Assembly: GCA_964450495.1 (NCBI GenBank)
Contig: CAYVFU010000004.1
Coordinates: 38,689 to 102,688 of the forward strand
Source of the DNA: CALFUK01 sp964450495
GTDB taxonomy: Bacteria > Bacteroidota > Bacteroidia > Chitinophagales > Saprospiraceae
DNA: 64,000 nt
Direction of reading: 5' to 3'
Shown here: piece by piece, positions 18,520 through 27,731 of the stretch
Layout of the letters: every line of letters begins with the position of its first letter
Position numbering within the stretch: position 1 is the stretch's first letter
Notes under the pieces: model-generated
Told to the model about the DNA's origin: nothing
The model's database searches: none
What the model saw: only the letters and a program-made list of their open reading frames with translations
Program-made: the position numbers and the translations under genes

Positions 18520-18993
18520 TTACGTTTTTCTGTAATCTGTATAGCGTTCATCTAAGGTGTATTACACTTTATATCCTTCTACACTAAGTTTCAAAACAAC
18601 GTATATCCCTTTGGACGAGTCAAATATAGATTAATAATTTATATAATACGTAATAAACTGAAAATAAATCTATTATAATTTACAAATAGTTATAATATGT
18701 AGTAATGATGGGGTTTTGAGGATTATAATGTTGAATTTTTAATGCTTAATCTTGAATGAGGGTGCTAAACTTTACTTGGTAAATGGAAGTTTTGAATTCA
18801 CCTTTCTGTGAAAGTTATGAATTCGCCTTTCTGTGAAAGTTAGGATTCCACTTGTAGTGGAAGTGTTGAATGAGGGCTAATCTTAAGGAGGGAAGTTATT
18901 GTTAACCATAGGATTGAATATTAATATAATAATGAAGGTCAGGATAATGCATTCAATTGGTTTAATCCTTTTCTTATTTATTACATTCACAAT
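18520..18993. other. Long intergenic region upstream of mraZ
   Basis: These 474 bp separate mraZ from the divergent decayed region. The half nearest mraZ is very AT-rich (about 18610-18700). The rest holds a TTGAATGAG-type motif (18726-18760), an array of short hairpins (separate entry) and no recognisable ORF or promoter for the gene at 18994. Confidence 0.6.
18771..18862. repeat. Array of four micro-hairpins, two in exact 25-bp tandem
   Basis: Two 25-bp units (18794-18818 and 18819-18843) differ at one base and each contains CTTTC-tgt-GAAAG. They are flanked by TTTAC-ttg-GTAAA (18771-18783) and TCCACT-tgt-AGTGGA (18848-18862). Stem sequences differ but pairing and the 3-nt loop are kept in all four. 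Function is unknown. Confidence 0.7.
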
Positions 18994-19281
18994 ATGACTA
19001 GAATAAGCTTAGCCAGCATCTTTGTACTATTTGCACTTCTTAATATATATGCTCAAACTTTTGAAAGTACATTACAAGAGGACCTAAGCATTCGGTGGAC
19101 AACCTTAACGGATCAGCATTATTCTATTGACTATCCTGACAATTGGAAACTGGACCAATCAGGTCAAATGAGAATGTCTTTCATCCTGTATAACCCACAA
19201 TCTTCCGACCAAGAACAGTTTAGAGAAAATGTCAATCTTAAATTCAAGACAATACCAATAGATGCACAGCTTCCTAATTAA
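18994..19281 (+). pseudogene. Truncated copy of the secreted PsbP-like protein at 21500
   Basis: The 95-residue frame begins with a signal peptide (ending NIYAQ). Its residues about 35-83 align closely with the N-terminal half of the 182-residue protein at 21500: shared blocks include YSI-YPD-W-LD, SGQM-MSF and QFRENVNL. After NVNL similarity stops abruptly and the frame ends 15 residues later, so the C-terminal half is missing. It is probably a remnant of a duplication whose 3' half was replaced; the next gene starts inside its last codons. A short secreted product could still be made. Confidence 0.7.
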
Positions 19282-20359
19282 AGTAAATACCAAACAGATC
19301 AGTCTAATTTTAATGACTTGTCTGTCCGCATGCCTATACTCTTGTTATCAAGGAAAGCACAATACTCAACAAGCAACATTTAAATACAGCGACCTTGACA
19401 AACAACGCGGCGCGCACATCTTTGGTGGACTAGATAGCGCGAGTCTACAAATTCTTAAAGACACAAATGTTGAATGGATCACCTTAGTTCCATTCGCTGG
19501 ACAAGAAGACTATGATTCGCCAAACTTGAGGTATAACAGAAGACGAGGAAATTCGCCGGACGAGTTGGAAAGACGAAACCAGCGATGGGTACGTCAGATG
19601 ATACTCGCCAAGGACCTCGGCTTCAAGTTATTCCTAAAGCCACACATCTGGATGCACGATCCACGAGATGGCAAATGGCGATCAGATATTTATCCAAGCA
19701 GTCAAGAAAATTGGGAAACATGGAGTGCAGACTATCGTGCCTTTATACTTAATTATGCAACACTTGCCGAAGATGCAAATGCGGATATGTTCTGTATAGG
19801 TACGGAATTGACTAGAATGACCTTAGAAAAACCTGTCTTTTGGAAAGATTTAATCAAAGAAGTAAAAACCGTCTATAGTGGGCAACTGACCTATGCCGCC
19901 AATTGGTATCAAGAATATGACCACATTAGCTTTTGGGATGACTTAGATTATATTGGGATACAGGCGTATTTCCCCTTGACCAATAATAAGAACCCAGCAC
20001 TTGAAGTATTAATAGATGCATGGGAGAATAAGCTCTCTGGTTTATCCAAACTAAGTCATGAAACTCAACGACCTATTTTATTTACAGAAATCGGCTATAA
20101 GAGTTCTGCCAATGCAGCTATCGAGCCATGGACCTGGATTGATTATGGCGGCGATGATAATTTAGAACCGTCAGACATTACACAAGCAAATTGTTACAAA
20201 GCAGTTTTTGAGACAGTTTGGAAACAAGAGTGGTTTGCAGGGATGCATCTTTGGCAATGGCGTAGTGATGGTAGGGACAGACATGGGAATAAAAACATTG
20301 ATTTTACCCCACAAGGGAAAATAGCACAAGATGTCATCGCTGAAGGATATGCTAGGTAA
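19262..20359 (+). CDS. GH113-like glycoside hydrolase lipoprotein
   Basis: A 365-residue TIM-barrel hydrolase. The N-terminus has a hydrophobic segment ending LSAC (Cys24), a lipobox, so it is probably anchored in a membrane facing the periplasm or surface. Two glutamates sit in the positions expected of a clan GH-A retaining enzyme: Glu182 in CIGTELTRM (acid/base) and Glu276 in PILFTEIGYK (nucleophile). Together with LFLKPHIWM and the C-terminal GMHLWQWRSD this suggests GH113 (beta-mannanase-like), though the substrate is inferred. The start ATG overlaps the end of the truncated gene at 18994 by 20 bp. No sugar transporter or SusCD pair is nearby. Confidence 0.75.
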   Translation: MHSFLIKVNTKQISLILMTCLSACLYSCYQGKHNTQQATFKYSDLDKQRGAHIFGGLDSASLQILKDTNVEWITLVPFAGQEDYDSPNLRYNRRRGNSPDELERRNQRWVRQMILAKDLGFKLFLKPHIWMHDPRDGKWRSDIYPSSQENWETWSADYRAFILNYATLAEDANADMFCIGTELTRMTLEKPVFWKDLIKEVKTVYSGQLTYAANWYQEYDHISFWDDLDYIGIQAYFPLTNNKNPALEVLIDAWENKLSGLSKLSHETQRPILFTEIGYKSSANAAIEPWTWIDYGGDDNLEPSDITQANCYKAVFETVWKQEWFAGMHLWQWRSDGRDRHGNKNIDFTPQGKIAQDVIAEGYAR

Positions 20360-20544
20360 TGTTTAGTGTTTAATGTTGAATTTTGAATGAGTTTTACCAA
20401 GAAAGTAAAATGCTACAAGAGATAAAGGGTTTTGTGGGGCTGATTGTAATAAGATAATTAATGTGAAAAATATTCTCAGTAACTTGAATTATTTTTAGGC
20501 TGAGACATCAATGGATAAATACTTTACATCAAGAAATTTGAAAA

Positions 20545-21350
20545 ATGAAGAACGCATTTCTATTATACATAGCCATACTAATATGTTCCTCTTGCTCAAA
20601 AGATGATACAAAATAAACAGATCTTAAAATATCGTCAATATCTACTGTTGGAAAATTTGAATACACCAATAATAGTATATCTAAAATAGGGCAAGACAGT
20701 TTAATTTAAAATGAGGATGAAGAACTTATTCAGATTGTCAGGTTTAATCCAAATTACAATCCAGATAGAAATGAACTAGGTAATAGTATTGTAAGTTCTG
20801 ACTTTTCACTTAGTTTGGAAAGATCAATCAATAAAACAATTCTTTATTTGGACACATTGACCAGTTTGACCAAAATCACCACTCGTTCCGATACTATAGT
20901 TGCTTCATCCCAAATACTTGAAATTTATTACCATTCACCTAATTACCAACTTGATTCAATTGTCCAACTAAACTATTATCAGCCAATCCAAGAAACAGTA
21001 TTTAATAAAGCAGTTTTCATATATAATCATAAGAATAACTTACTTAAACGAACTTACTATGGCTAGATAGATTTGTAGGAGGAAGACCAAACTACACCAG
21101 AACTATAGATTATTATGATTCAAACAATAATCCCATGTGCCTCTTAAATGGAAAAAATACTCAATTCATTCCGAGTCTTTCTAAATACCCTTTATCTCAA
21201 AACAATCCAAAAACAAGTATTATAACATTAAAATTACCTGATTCAACAATTGGTGAAAACAAATTTAATATAGAATACAATTTCACCGAAAATAGATATC
21301 CAACATCAATATCTTGGAATCAGGGCACTCGTCAAAACCTTACGCCATAA
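20545..21350 (+). pseudogene. Decayed lipoprotein gene with two stops and a frameshift
   Basis: An ATG at 20545 opens a good lipoprotein signal (MKNAFLLYIAILICSSCSK) that stops at TAA 20614-20616. The same frame continues with sensible sequence (TDLKISSISTVGKFEY), stops again at 20707-20709, then runs open to TAG 21064-21066. The neighbouring frame continues from about 21060 (WLDRFVGGRPNYTRTIDYYD) to a stop at 21350. Joined, this is one secreted lipoprotein of about 265 residues of a type common in Bacteroidota, of unknown function. Three independent lesions argue for a true pseudogene. Confidence 0.8.
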
Positions 21351-21499
21351 TTAATAACCTACACTCAATGAACTTGCTTAATCCCAATCAGAATTTAAAA
21401 TCAGTTCGACCTACATCACAAAAGTAGGGCTGTGTATTCAAATTAATTCATACTCTAATCCTACAGTAATACTATTACTAAATTTCGTAAATTACTTAT

Positions 21500-22048
21500 A
21501 TGAAAACAAATAGCTTAACCTGTTTACTCACCCTACTTCTAAGTGTTACCGCTCACACCCAATCTTCGACAGAACAGTTCACAAACGACGGATGGGAAAC
21601 CTTAAAAGAACAGAATTATTCCATCAACTACCCTGACACTTGGGAGCTAGACACATCAGGTCAAATGGGCATGTCCTTCCTCCTACTCAGCCCAACAGAA
21701 TCAGACCAAGATCAATTTAGAGAAAATGTTAATCTTATGGTTCAGGATTTGACTGGACACAATTTGGATCTTGATGCTTATACAGAGCTTTCAGTAAGTC
21801 AAATTAACACGCTGTTTGTTGATGGAACCCTTTTAGAAAGCAAGCGAATGGGATCTGAATCAATAGACTACCATAAAGTTTTGTACACTGGAAAACAAGG
21901 AGCCTTTACTCTAAAATTTGAACAATACTATTGGGTTATAGATAATATGGCCTATATCTTGACTTTGACCTGTGAAGAAAGTGCATTTGATGATTACCAA
22001 AAATTAGGAGAAACAATACTTAGCAGCTTTGTTTTAGATTTTAACTGA
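21500..22048 (+). CDS. Secreted PsbP/DUF1795-like protein
   Basis: A 182-residue protein with an N-terminal signal peptide (hydrophobic to about residue 18, ending AHTQ). The body starts with NYSINYPDTWELD and runs as a single alpha/beta domain resembling the PsbP/Mog1 fold families that carry a YP-x-W motif near the N-terminus. The likely location is the periplasm or envelope; the role is unknown. It is the intact relative of the truncated copy at 18994, with a GH113-like gene and a pseudogene between them. A near match to a -7 box (TAAATTTC) lies about 20 bp upstream. Confidence 0.7.
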   Translation: MKTNSLTCLLTLLLSVTAHTQSSTEQFTNDGWETLKEQNYSINYPDTWELDTSGQMGMSFLLLSPTESDQDQFRENVNLMVQDLTGHNLDLDAYTELSVSQINTLFVDGTLLESKRMGSESIDYHKVLYTGKQGAFTLKFEQYYWVIDNMAYILTLTCEESAFDDYQKLGETILSSFVLDFN

Positions 22049-22290
22049 TTAATAGACAGGTATAACTAGTTTCATCCTTTATTCTGTTGAAAAAGCCATC
22101 AGATTATTTAGATATTAGCTTATATTTTAATGCACGAAAATATCCTTAAATATTAGAACTCCAATAAAAAGGGGCATGATCTTTAGAACTCCCGCTCAAA
22201 TCTTTACTACGGTAATAGTATGTCTCAACCTAACATAAAAGAGTGTTATTTGCTAAATAAACATTGAAAACAAACCTATCATCCTTTTTG

Positions 22291-22298
22291 TATATTTG
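22291..22298 (+). promoter_or_regulatory. -7 box of bioY
   Basis: TATATTTG matches TAnnTTTG exactly and sits 37 bp upstream of the ATG at 22336. A TTG at 22264-22266 could be the -33 element, though the 24-bp spacing is slightly long. This box lies downstream of the frame's first possible start (22264), so it supports the 22336 start. Confidence 0.55.
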
Positions 22299-22335
22299 CC
22301 AACTTTCTCAATTTAAAAGTGTGAGTTCAATCAGC

Positions 22336-22848
22336 ATGAAAAACTATTGGAGCATCCTGCTGTCTATTTTCATCTTAATCATTTCAGGACAATTATCAAT
22401 AGACCTTCCCGAACAATTCTCTACTGTTCCTATTACTGCACAAACTTTGGCAGTTTTAACTATTGCTTATCTCTTTCCATCGTATAAAGGATGCTTAGCT
22501 ATTTTTATTTATGTACTTCTCGGCGTATTGGGAGCACCTGTATTTTCGGGGTGGTCAGGAGGTCTTGATAGTGTAACCGGAAAATCTGGAGGATTTATTA
22601 TTGGATTTCTAGTTGCAGCAGTTAGTATTTATTTTCTTAGAAAACCAACAGAAGACGCTTTATTAAGAATTGGGACTTTACACTTGACTGGAACAGTCAT
22701 TATTCTCTTTTGTGGTTTTAGTTGGCTGATTCCGTTTATTGGTGTGGAATACTCATTTACAAAAGGTGTGGTTCCATATCTTCCAGGAGCTGTAATCAAA
22801 ATAATTGTGGGGAGTTTGCTTTGTTTTTATTTTAAATATCGAGTGTAA
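22336..22848 (+). CDS. bioY: Biotin transporter substrate-binding component BioY
   Basis: A 170-residue polytopic membrane protein, the S component of an ECF-type biotin importer. It has the BioY pattern FSTVPITAQTLAVL, then YVLLGVLGAPVFSGWSGG and GGFIIGFLVAA, with about six hydrophobic helices. I place the start at ATG 22336 (MKNYWSIL) because a -7 box lies upstream of it and inside the longer frame from 22264. No ECF ATPase or T component is adjacent, which is common: BioY can work alone or with a shared module. Confidence 0.9.
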   Translation: MKNYWSILLSIFILIISGQLSIDLPEQFSTVPITAQTLAVLTIAYLFPSYKGCLAIFIYVLLGVLGAPVFSGWSGGLDSVTGKSGGFIIGFLVAAVSIYFLRKPTEDALLRIGTLHLTGTVIILFCGFSWLIPFIGVEYSFTKGVVPYLPGAVIKIIVGSLLCFYFKYRV

Positions 22849-23062
22849 CAAAGTGCTATATACAATATAAAAATAAAAGTAATCATAAGTTTCATCAACA
22901 CTGCCTATCAGCTCGCTAGGCCTATGCAATTTATCATTTGAAGAAAAGATAGATCTAAGTTAACACTACAATTATCCCTTTAAAATTCAAGTAAGTAGAA
23001 TGAAGTCAATATATTTAAATGGCCAAACCAAAGCTCTACTCAAATTCTTTTAAAAATATTTA

Positions 23063-24124
23063 ATGAAAAAGCTAGTCCTCTTTTTTGATGGAACCAGTAA
23101 TAAATTTGGACATAAAAATACGAATGTCGTCAAATGTTTGAGAGTTACCTCTACTGACAATCAAATCATATGCTATATTCCTGGTGTTGGTAGTATGGAG
23201 AATAAAAAGTACTATTTCTTTCTAAAGAGAAAGATTAAGCAATTGCTTGGTTTGGCGTTTGGCTATGGCTTACAAGAAAGGGTGATAGAAGGTTATAAAT
23301 TCCTGAGTAATAATTATGAAAAGGGTGATGAGATTTTCATTTTCGGTTTTAGCAGAGGTGCCTATTCGGCGAAAGTTCTTTTAGGCTTAATTTATCGATG
23401 TGGATTGATGGATAAAAATAATGAATATAATATGCGATATGCATACAGTTTATATTCTGCAAGAAAACCTGCATGGGAAATCATAGCAAAATTCAAAAAA
23501 ACATTTTCTAAGTATTCTCCTCAGATAAAATATTTGGGTCTATGGGATTCTGTGTCTTCCGTAGGTACGCTGATGCAGATGAGAAATTATCCAGATACCT
23601 CCAACATGAAAAATGTTCATACTGTAAGACATGCTATTGCTGTTGATGAAAAACGATGTATGTTCGTAAACAACACCTCAAATTCATCTTCTAAAGACAA
23701 TATTCAAATGTGGTTTTCTGGTGCGCATTCCGATGTTGGTGGTGGTATAAAAGAAGAAGAAAATCAACTCTCAAAATTTTCACTCAAGTGGATTATTGAC
23801 GAAGCAATTAAATCTGGTTTTGAGATTGACAAAGAGGCCTATAAGCGTTACGTTGAGGGTGCTGATCCAGAATATTCTGCTCCTTCAATTGATGGAAAAA
23901 TACATAAAACAAATGCCTTATGGAATATCATAAATTTCTTGCCACGGTTTAAAATAATTAGCTACAATCCGAAGCAGTATAAAATATATATTCCTTTACT
24001 AGGCTACAGAAAAATTGAAAAGCATCATAAAGTACATGACAGCCTATTTAAAAGAATGGAAAAATATAAAGACTATAAACCAAAGAATGTATTAGCTTGG
24101 AGGAAAAATCTTAGTCAAGAATAA
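23063..24124 (+). CDS. DUF2235 alpha/beta-hydrolase (Tle1-like phospholipase family)
   Basis: A 353-residue protein opening with KKLVLFFDGTSNKF, the DUF2235 signature. The nucleophile elbow is FGFSRGAYSA with Ser97, LGLWDSVSSVG provides the acidic region, and SGAHSDVGGG a likely histidine. Members include type VI secretion phospholipase effectors and stand-alone hydrolases of unknown role. There is no signal peptide, VgrG, PAAR or immunity-like gene nearby, so it looks like an orphan cytoplasmic member. It converges on the gene at 24276. Confidence 0.85.
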   Translation: MKKLVLFFDGTSNKFGHKNTNVVKCLRVTSTDNQIICYIPGVGSMENKKYYFFLKRKIKQLLGLAFGYGLQERVIEGYKFLSNNYEKGDEIFIFGFSRGAYSAKVLLGLIYRCGLMDKNNEYNMRYAYSLYSARKPAWEIIAKFKKTFSKYSPQIKYLGLWDSVSSVGTLMQMRNYPDTSNMKNVHTVRHAIAVDEKRCMFVNNTSNSSSKDNIQMWFSGAHSDVGGGIKEEENQLSKFSLKWIIDEAIKSGFEIDKEAYKRYVEGADPEYSAPSIDGKIHKTNALWNIINFLPRFKIISYNPKQYKIYIPLLGYRKIEKHHKVHDSLFKRMEKYKDYKPKNVLAWRKNLSQE

Positions 24125-24275
24125 AATAATATTGATCCTCCCTTCAAGTACAGATATTTTGAATGCTTAATTTTTACTATGTTCTCAAAAAGGAGTAAAA
24201 TATGAATTTCTTTGTAACAGATAATATTTAAATTTTAGCACTATTTTTTTTTGATTAGATAGATATACTAAATAT

Positions 24276-26996
24276 TCAAAGTGCAACATCGCTAATTTTC
24301 GAATCAGGTAAATTGTAAATACTCCCATTGATTAATCCATCAAATGATTCGCCATCTGCATCTTTTAGTGTATACGCCACTTCGATAATCCATGTTGGGG
24401 ATAAATTAGGAATGGTCAAGTAGACGTCATTGGCATTTACCTCAATAGTGGATATGGCTAATTCTTTTTCATCATAACGATCAGATCCATATTTACGCGT
24501 TCGTTTTAACTGCCATGTTCGGACAGTGTAACTATTTGGATTCATAGCAGCTGATTTGTCAAATTTATTTGGGAAACTCAATTTGATACCATCGTTAAAT
24601 GTATTTAGAGAGGTAGCAAGATTTAGTTTGGTATCGGTCTTGCGTACGCGATAAAGACCTCCAGGCTGCAGTACTTGACTAGTCGCCCATGCTGTCATCC
24701 CGCACACATACATCTGGCCATCAGTAGGATGAAACCTTGCTCTTACCAAACCAGTTGGCGCTTGAGGTATAGGTAATGGAGTCATTCCACCTTGCATTTG
24801 TCCATTCACTTCTTCTTGATAGACTGCATAAATTTTACCATAACCATAAGACAGATTGAGTAGTTGACCATTCAACTCTCCCCATTTGTCCGAGTTTGCC
24901 CAGAGCAATTCAGACGGAGATCTGTCCATGCGCATGTCTATCCAGCATAGTGGCTGGAGCATTGCTTGATCCGTACTATCGGCAGGTGCGCCGTAGCCAT
25001 ACATATTGCCATAAAAACCACCATCGGTTACTCTGTTTATTCTATTCATTGGATTCCAATGACCTTCTTGATCTGTAACAAAAAAAGAACCATCTGGATT
25101 CATACAAACACCATTCGCTGCTCGAAATCCTTTGGCTATAATATCTGAATTACTGCCATCTGGGCTTACCTTAATTAAGGTGCCATGTTGTGGAATCAAA
25201 GCTGTTCTGGCATGGCGCGCACTTTTTGCATAATAGAAATTATTATCGTCATCAACTTGAAGGCCCATAGCAAATTCGTGAAAATGATCAGATACCTGAT
25301 GATCATTGTTGAAGCTTTTATAAAAATCTATTTCTTCATCTCCATTGAGATCAACCAATTTGACAATTTCATTTCGACAGCCAACAAAGAGTTCTCCGTT
25401 ATGGTATTTTATACCAAGTGGCTGGAACATACCAGTCGCTATTCGTCTCCATTGTATTAAATCGTCTTCGCTAGTGATATTACTGACCTTCCATACATCT
25501 CCATCAATAGTACATACATATGCATGCGGAGTGTTTGGTATGAAGTCAATACCTGTTGGTCTTACCCGTGCGTTCCATGGATTTGGATTGGGTAATGTTA
25601 GCACGTCAATAGCATAAGGATCATCTTCATGTCCTTTGATCGGTTGAGTTGGGATTACTTGTGCATACTGTGCTTCGCCGCCTGATACATATTTAGTAAG
25701 ATCTTCAGGACTAGCAGAATTTTCTTTCTCCAACGCCACTAATTTACTTCCACCACGCGTTACTGACAATTTGACTTTGACTTCTTTATTTACTGGGATT
25801 TGTAAGACATAAAAGCCTTTTTCTTTAGAAACAACTGCATCAATTCCAACATATTTTACTGAGGTAGTCGTAGGGGCAATTCTCATTTTCAAAGGCACAT
25901 CACTCCTACTGATATTTAAAGTCCGAGTAAAAGATATTTCGTTTTCCACACCGAAGCTTTCAAGCACGTTTGCATTGCCAACTGTGTATGACAGTACTAC
26001 CCTATTCTCATAGCGATACTGGCCTTTATAATGAGTCCACTCTTTTGGCAAAGGGCCAAACTGTCGACCATCTAATGCTTTAAATCTTGGGTCATCCCAC
26101 GTTCCTGTTTTAGGGTTTGCCCAACCAGGAGCGACGGGATTTTCATAATGCACATCACCCGCAGTCCTTGGTGAGATGTTGTGTCTTTCATTCATTAAGA
26201 TAGCTGCCCAATCTATAAATCCACCACCTGTCCACACACCAGCGACACGCATAAGATCCTGATCAAACAATAACCATGCATTACCCTGAGCCACACCTCC
26301 TTCACCTTCATCCAATCTAATGGCGTGTCCCTTGTAAGCAAAGTTCATATTGACATAGCTCTTTTCATTAGCTAGCGGAGATGGGCCACCAGATATTTCT
26401 CTGGGTGCTGCACTACTATCAGAGAGTTCATAGGTATTGATCAATACTGGACCATAATCCATATCAATCCACGGTTGGTAGTCCGATGCTGCAGGTCCTT
26501 CAAGAGTACCAGTTGGGAGTTGGTCCAGATAGTTATCTGTGATTTTAAAATATTGATCAGGATTGTGTTCCTTCAAATATTTTTCTCTGATAAAATGTAT
26601 CACTGCATGTTTTTCTTGAGGCACCAGATTTATTTGAGCGGGCATTAATCCAAACCCTCTGGTCAAGACTTCATACATCGCATAAGGATCAGAGCCATGC
26701 CGCAAGGAGTCTTGCCAAAATTTTACTGAATTTGGAATGCTCCCTACTTCATCAATATTGCCATGGCAGGAGAAACAAGCGTTTGCATAGATCTGCCGGC
26801 CTTTGCGATAACTGTCGTCATCAAGATTATTGATTAGGCTTTTGTGATCAATGTTACTTTCGTATTCTGCTATAGCGGATAGAGGAAGTAGTAAATTGGG
26901 AGAAGGGTCGATGTGGATGATACTTTCTTGACAAGACCAAATAACAATAGCAGTTAGACTTATGATTAACGATATGAATAAGTGTCGACTGCTCAT
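24276..26996 (-). CDS. Cytochrome c-beta-propeller fusion lipoprotein (dehydrogenase electron acceptor)
   Basis: A 906-residue exported protein. A hydrophobic N-terminus ends IWSC (Cys22), suggesting a lipoprotein. A c-type cytochrome domain has CFSCH at 74-78 and a GFGLMP segment that could give the axial Met. The middle is an uncharacterised beta-rich region. From about residue 460 a six-bladed propeller of the PQQ/sorbosone-dehydrogenase type follows (YVCTIDGDVWKVS, GIKYHNGELFVGC, FFVTDQEGHWNP, MYVCGMTAW). It is the third gene of a minus-strand set with a GMC flavoprotein and a subunit-3 protein, so it probably takes electrons from that dehydrogenase. Substrate unknown. Confidence 0.75.
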   Translation of the reverse strand: MSSRHLFISLIISLTAIVIWSCQESIIHIDPSPNLLLPLSAIAEYESNIDHKSLINNLDDDSYRKGRQIYANACFSCHGNIDEVGSIPNSVKFWQDSLRHGSDPYAMYEVLTRGFGLMPAQINLVPQEKHAVIHFIREKYLKEHNPDQYFKITDNYLDQLPTGTLEGPAASDYQPWIDMDYGPVLINTYELSDSSAAPREISGGPSPLANEKSYVNMNFAYKGHAIRLDEGEGGVAQGNAWLLFDQDLMRVAGVWTGGGFIDWAAILMNERHNISPRTAGDVHYENPVAPGWANPKTGTWDDPRFKALDGRQFGPLPKEWTHYKGQYRYENRVVLSYTVGNANVLESFGVENEISFTRTLNISRSDVPLKMRIAPTTTSVKYVGIDAVVSKEKGFYVLQIPVNKEVKVKLSVTRGGSKLVALEKENSASPEDLTKYVSGGEAQYAQVIPTQPIKGHEDDPYAIDVLTLPNPNPWNARVRPTGIDFIPNTPHAYVCTIDGDVWKVSNITSEDDLIQWRRIATGMFQPLGIKYHNGELFVGCRNEIVKLVDLNGDEEIDFYKSFNNDHQVSDHFHEFAMGLQVDDDNNFYYAKSARHARTALIPQHGTLIKVSPDGSNSDIIAKGFRAANGVCMNPDGSFFVTDQEGHWNPMNRINRVTDGGFYGNMYGYGAPADSTDQAMLQPLCWIDMRMDRSPSELLWANSDKWGELNGQLLNLSYGYGKIYAVYQEEVNGQMQGGMTPLPIPQAPTGLVRARFHPTDGQMYVCGMTAWATSQVLQPGGLYRVRKTDTKLNLATSLNTFNDGIKLSFPNKFDKSAAMNPNSYTVRTWQLKRTRKYGSDRYDEKELAISTIEVNANDVYLTIPNLSPTWIIEVAYTLKDADGESFDGLINGSIYNLPDSKISDVAL

Positions 26997-27046
26997 TTAC
27001 ATTAAGATAAAAACTTTTTAGACTAGGTGGGGCTAGATTTTAGGGA

Positions 27047-27132
27047 CTAGCTTTTAGGTTAGGCTTGCTCTAAGTACTAGGGCTATTTGATTTCTACAAC
27101 ATTTTCCTAGAACCTAAAAACAAGTTGCTAGC
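27047..27132. repeat. Inverted repeat between subunit 3 and cytochrome genes
   Basis: CTAGC + TTTTAGGTT (27047-27060) is mirrored by AACCTAAAA (27111-27119) and, after a 8-nt insertion, GCTAG (27128-27132). The gap is also rich in CTAG tetranucleotides. It may reduce or stabilise the downstream part of the transcript; no T-run makes it a terminator. Confidence 0.5.
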
Positions 27133-27135
27133 TAC

Positions 27136-27729
27136 TTATAAAGTCCACTTATTCCCAACCTCATCCACAGAAATGCAAGCCTTGAATCCTCCAGGTATGG
27201 GATCATAACTCAACACATTTTTTCCAATTTCCTCAGATGTCAAATAAGCCCAGATTGCTGTAGCCTTTATTGATCGATAAAAGCCAATTGGTTCTTGTTC
27301 GCCTATGCTCTTGCCCCAAATTCCTGGATTGAACTTACCATTCGATTTTTCTGCTGCTTCCAAAACGGCAATGCGTTTGTCTTCAGTCAACTCATGGAAC
27401 ACTGCTCCGAATTTTTCTTTACAATCTTTATTGAAAGATGTAATATCCTTACGCATATTTTTTTGTCCATCTTCATCATAGCTTTGTGCAATGACTTTAT
27501 CGATGAAGACATCAACATGTACATCTAATGCTCCAGGGGTATTTGTTCGAGGTAAAATCATATCGACCAATGTAGAAATAGTTTGAGCTTCGTCTTCAGT
27601 AAAAAAGGAAGGCTTCCATCCTAATCGAGGTTCAGTTTGGCAAGATTGGAACAATGATAAAACACTTGGAATTGCTATTGTGGCACCAGCTAAAAGACCC
27701 GTATTTTTGAGCGCATTTCTTCTGTCCAT
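27136..27729 (-). CDS. Gluconate 2-dehydrogenase subunit 3 family protein
   Basis: A 197-residue exported small subunit. The N-terminus MDRRNALKNTGLLAGATIAIP looks like a Tat-type signal (RR followed by a hydrophobic stretch), ending near a Cys (FQSCQ) that may be lipidated. The body contains FFTEDEAQTISTLVDMILP and NTPGALD, the usual subunit-3 pattern, and a C-terminal YDPIPGGF block. It partners the FAD subunit encoded 2 bp upstream and probably carries the folded complex across the membrane. Confidence 0.85.
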   Translation of the reverse strand: MDRRNALKNTGLLAGATIAIPSVLSLFQSCQTEPRLGWKPSFFTEDEAQTISTLVDMILPRTNTPGALDVHVDVFIDKVIAQSYDEDGQKNMRKDITSFNKDCKEKFGAVFHELTEDKRIAVLEAAEKSNGKFNPGIWGKSIGEQEPIGFYRSIKATAIWAYLTSEEIGKNVLSYDPIPGGFKACISVDEVGNKWTL

Positions 27730-27731
27730 AA

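Noticed and set aside
18787..18868. CRISPR array
   Set aside because: Repeats are only 25 bp with no unique spacers, just two near-identical copies, and no cas genes are present.
22264..22335. Longer bioY start at 22264
   Set aside because: A perfect -7 box lies inside this segment, so it is probably not transcribed as coding sequence.
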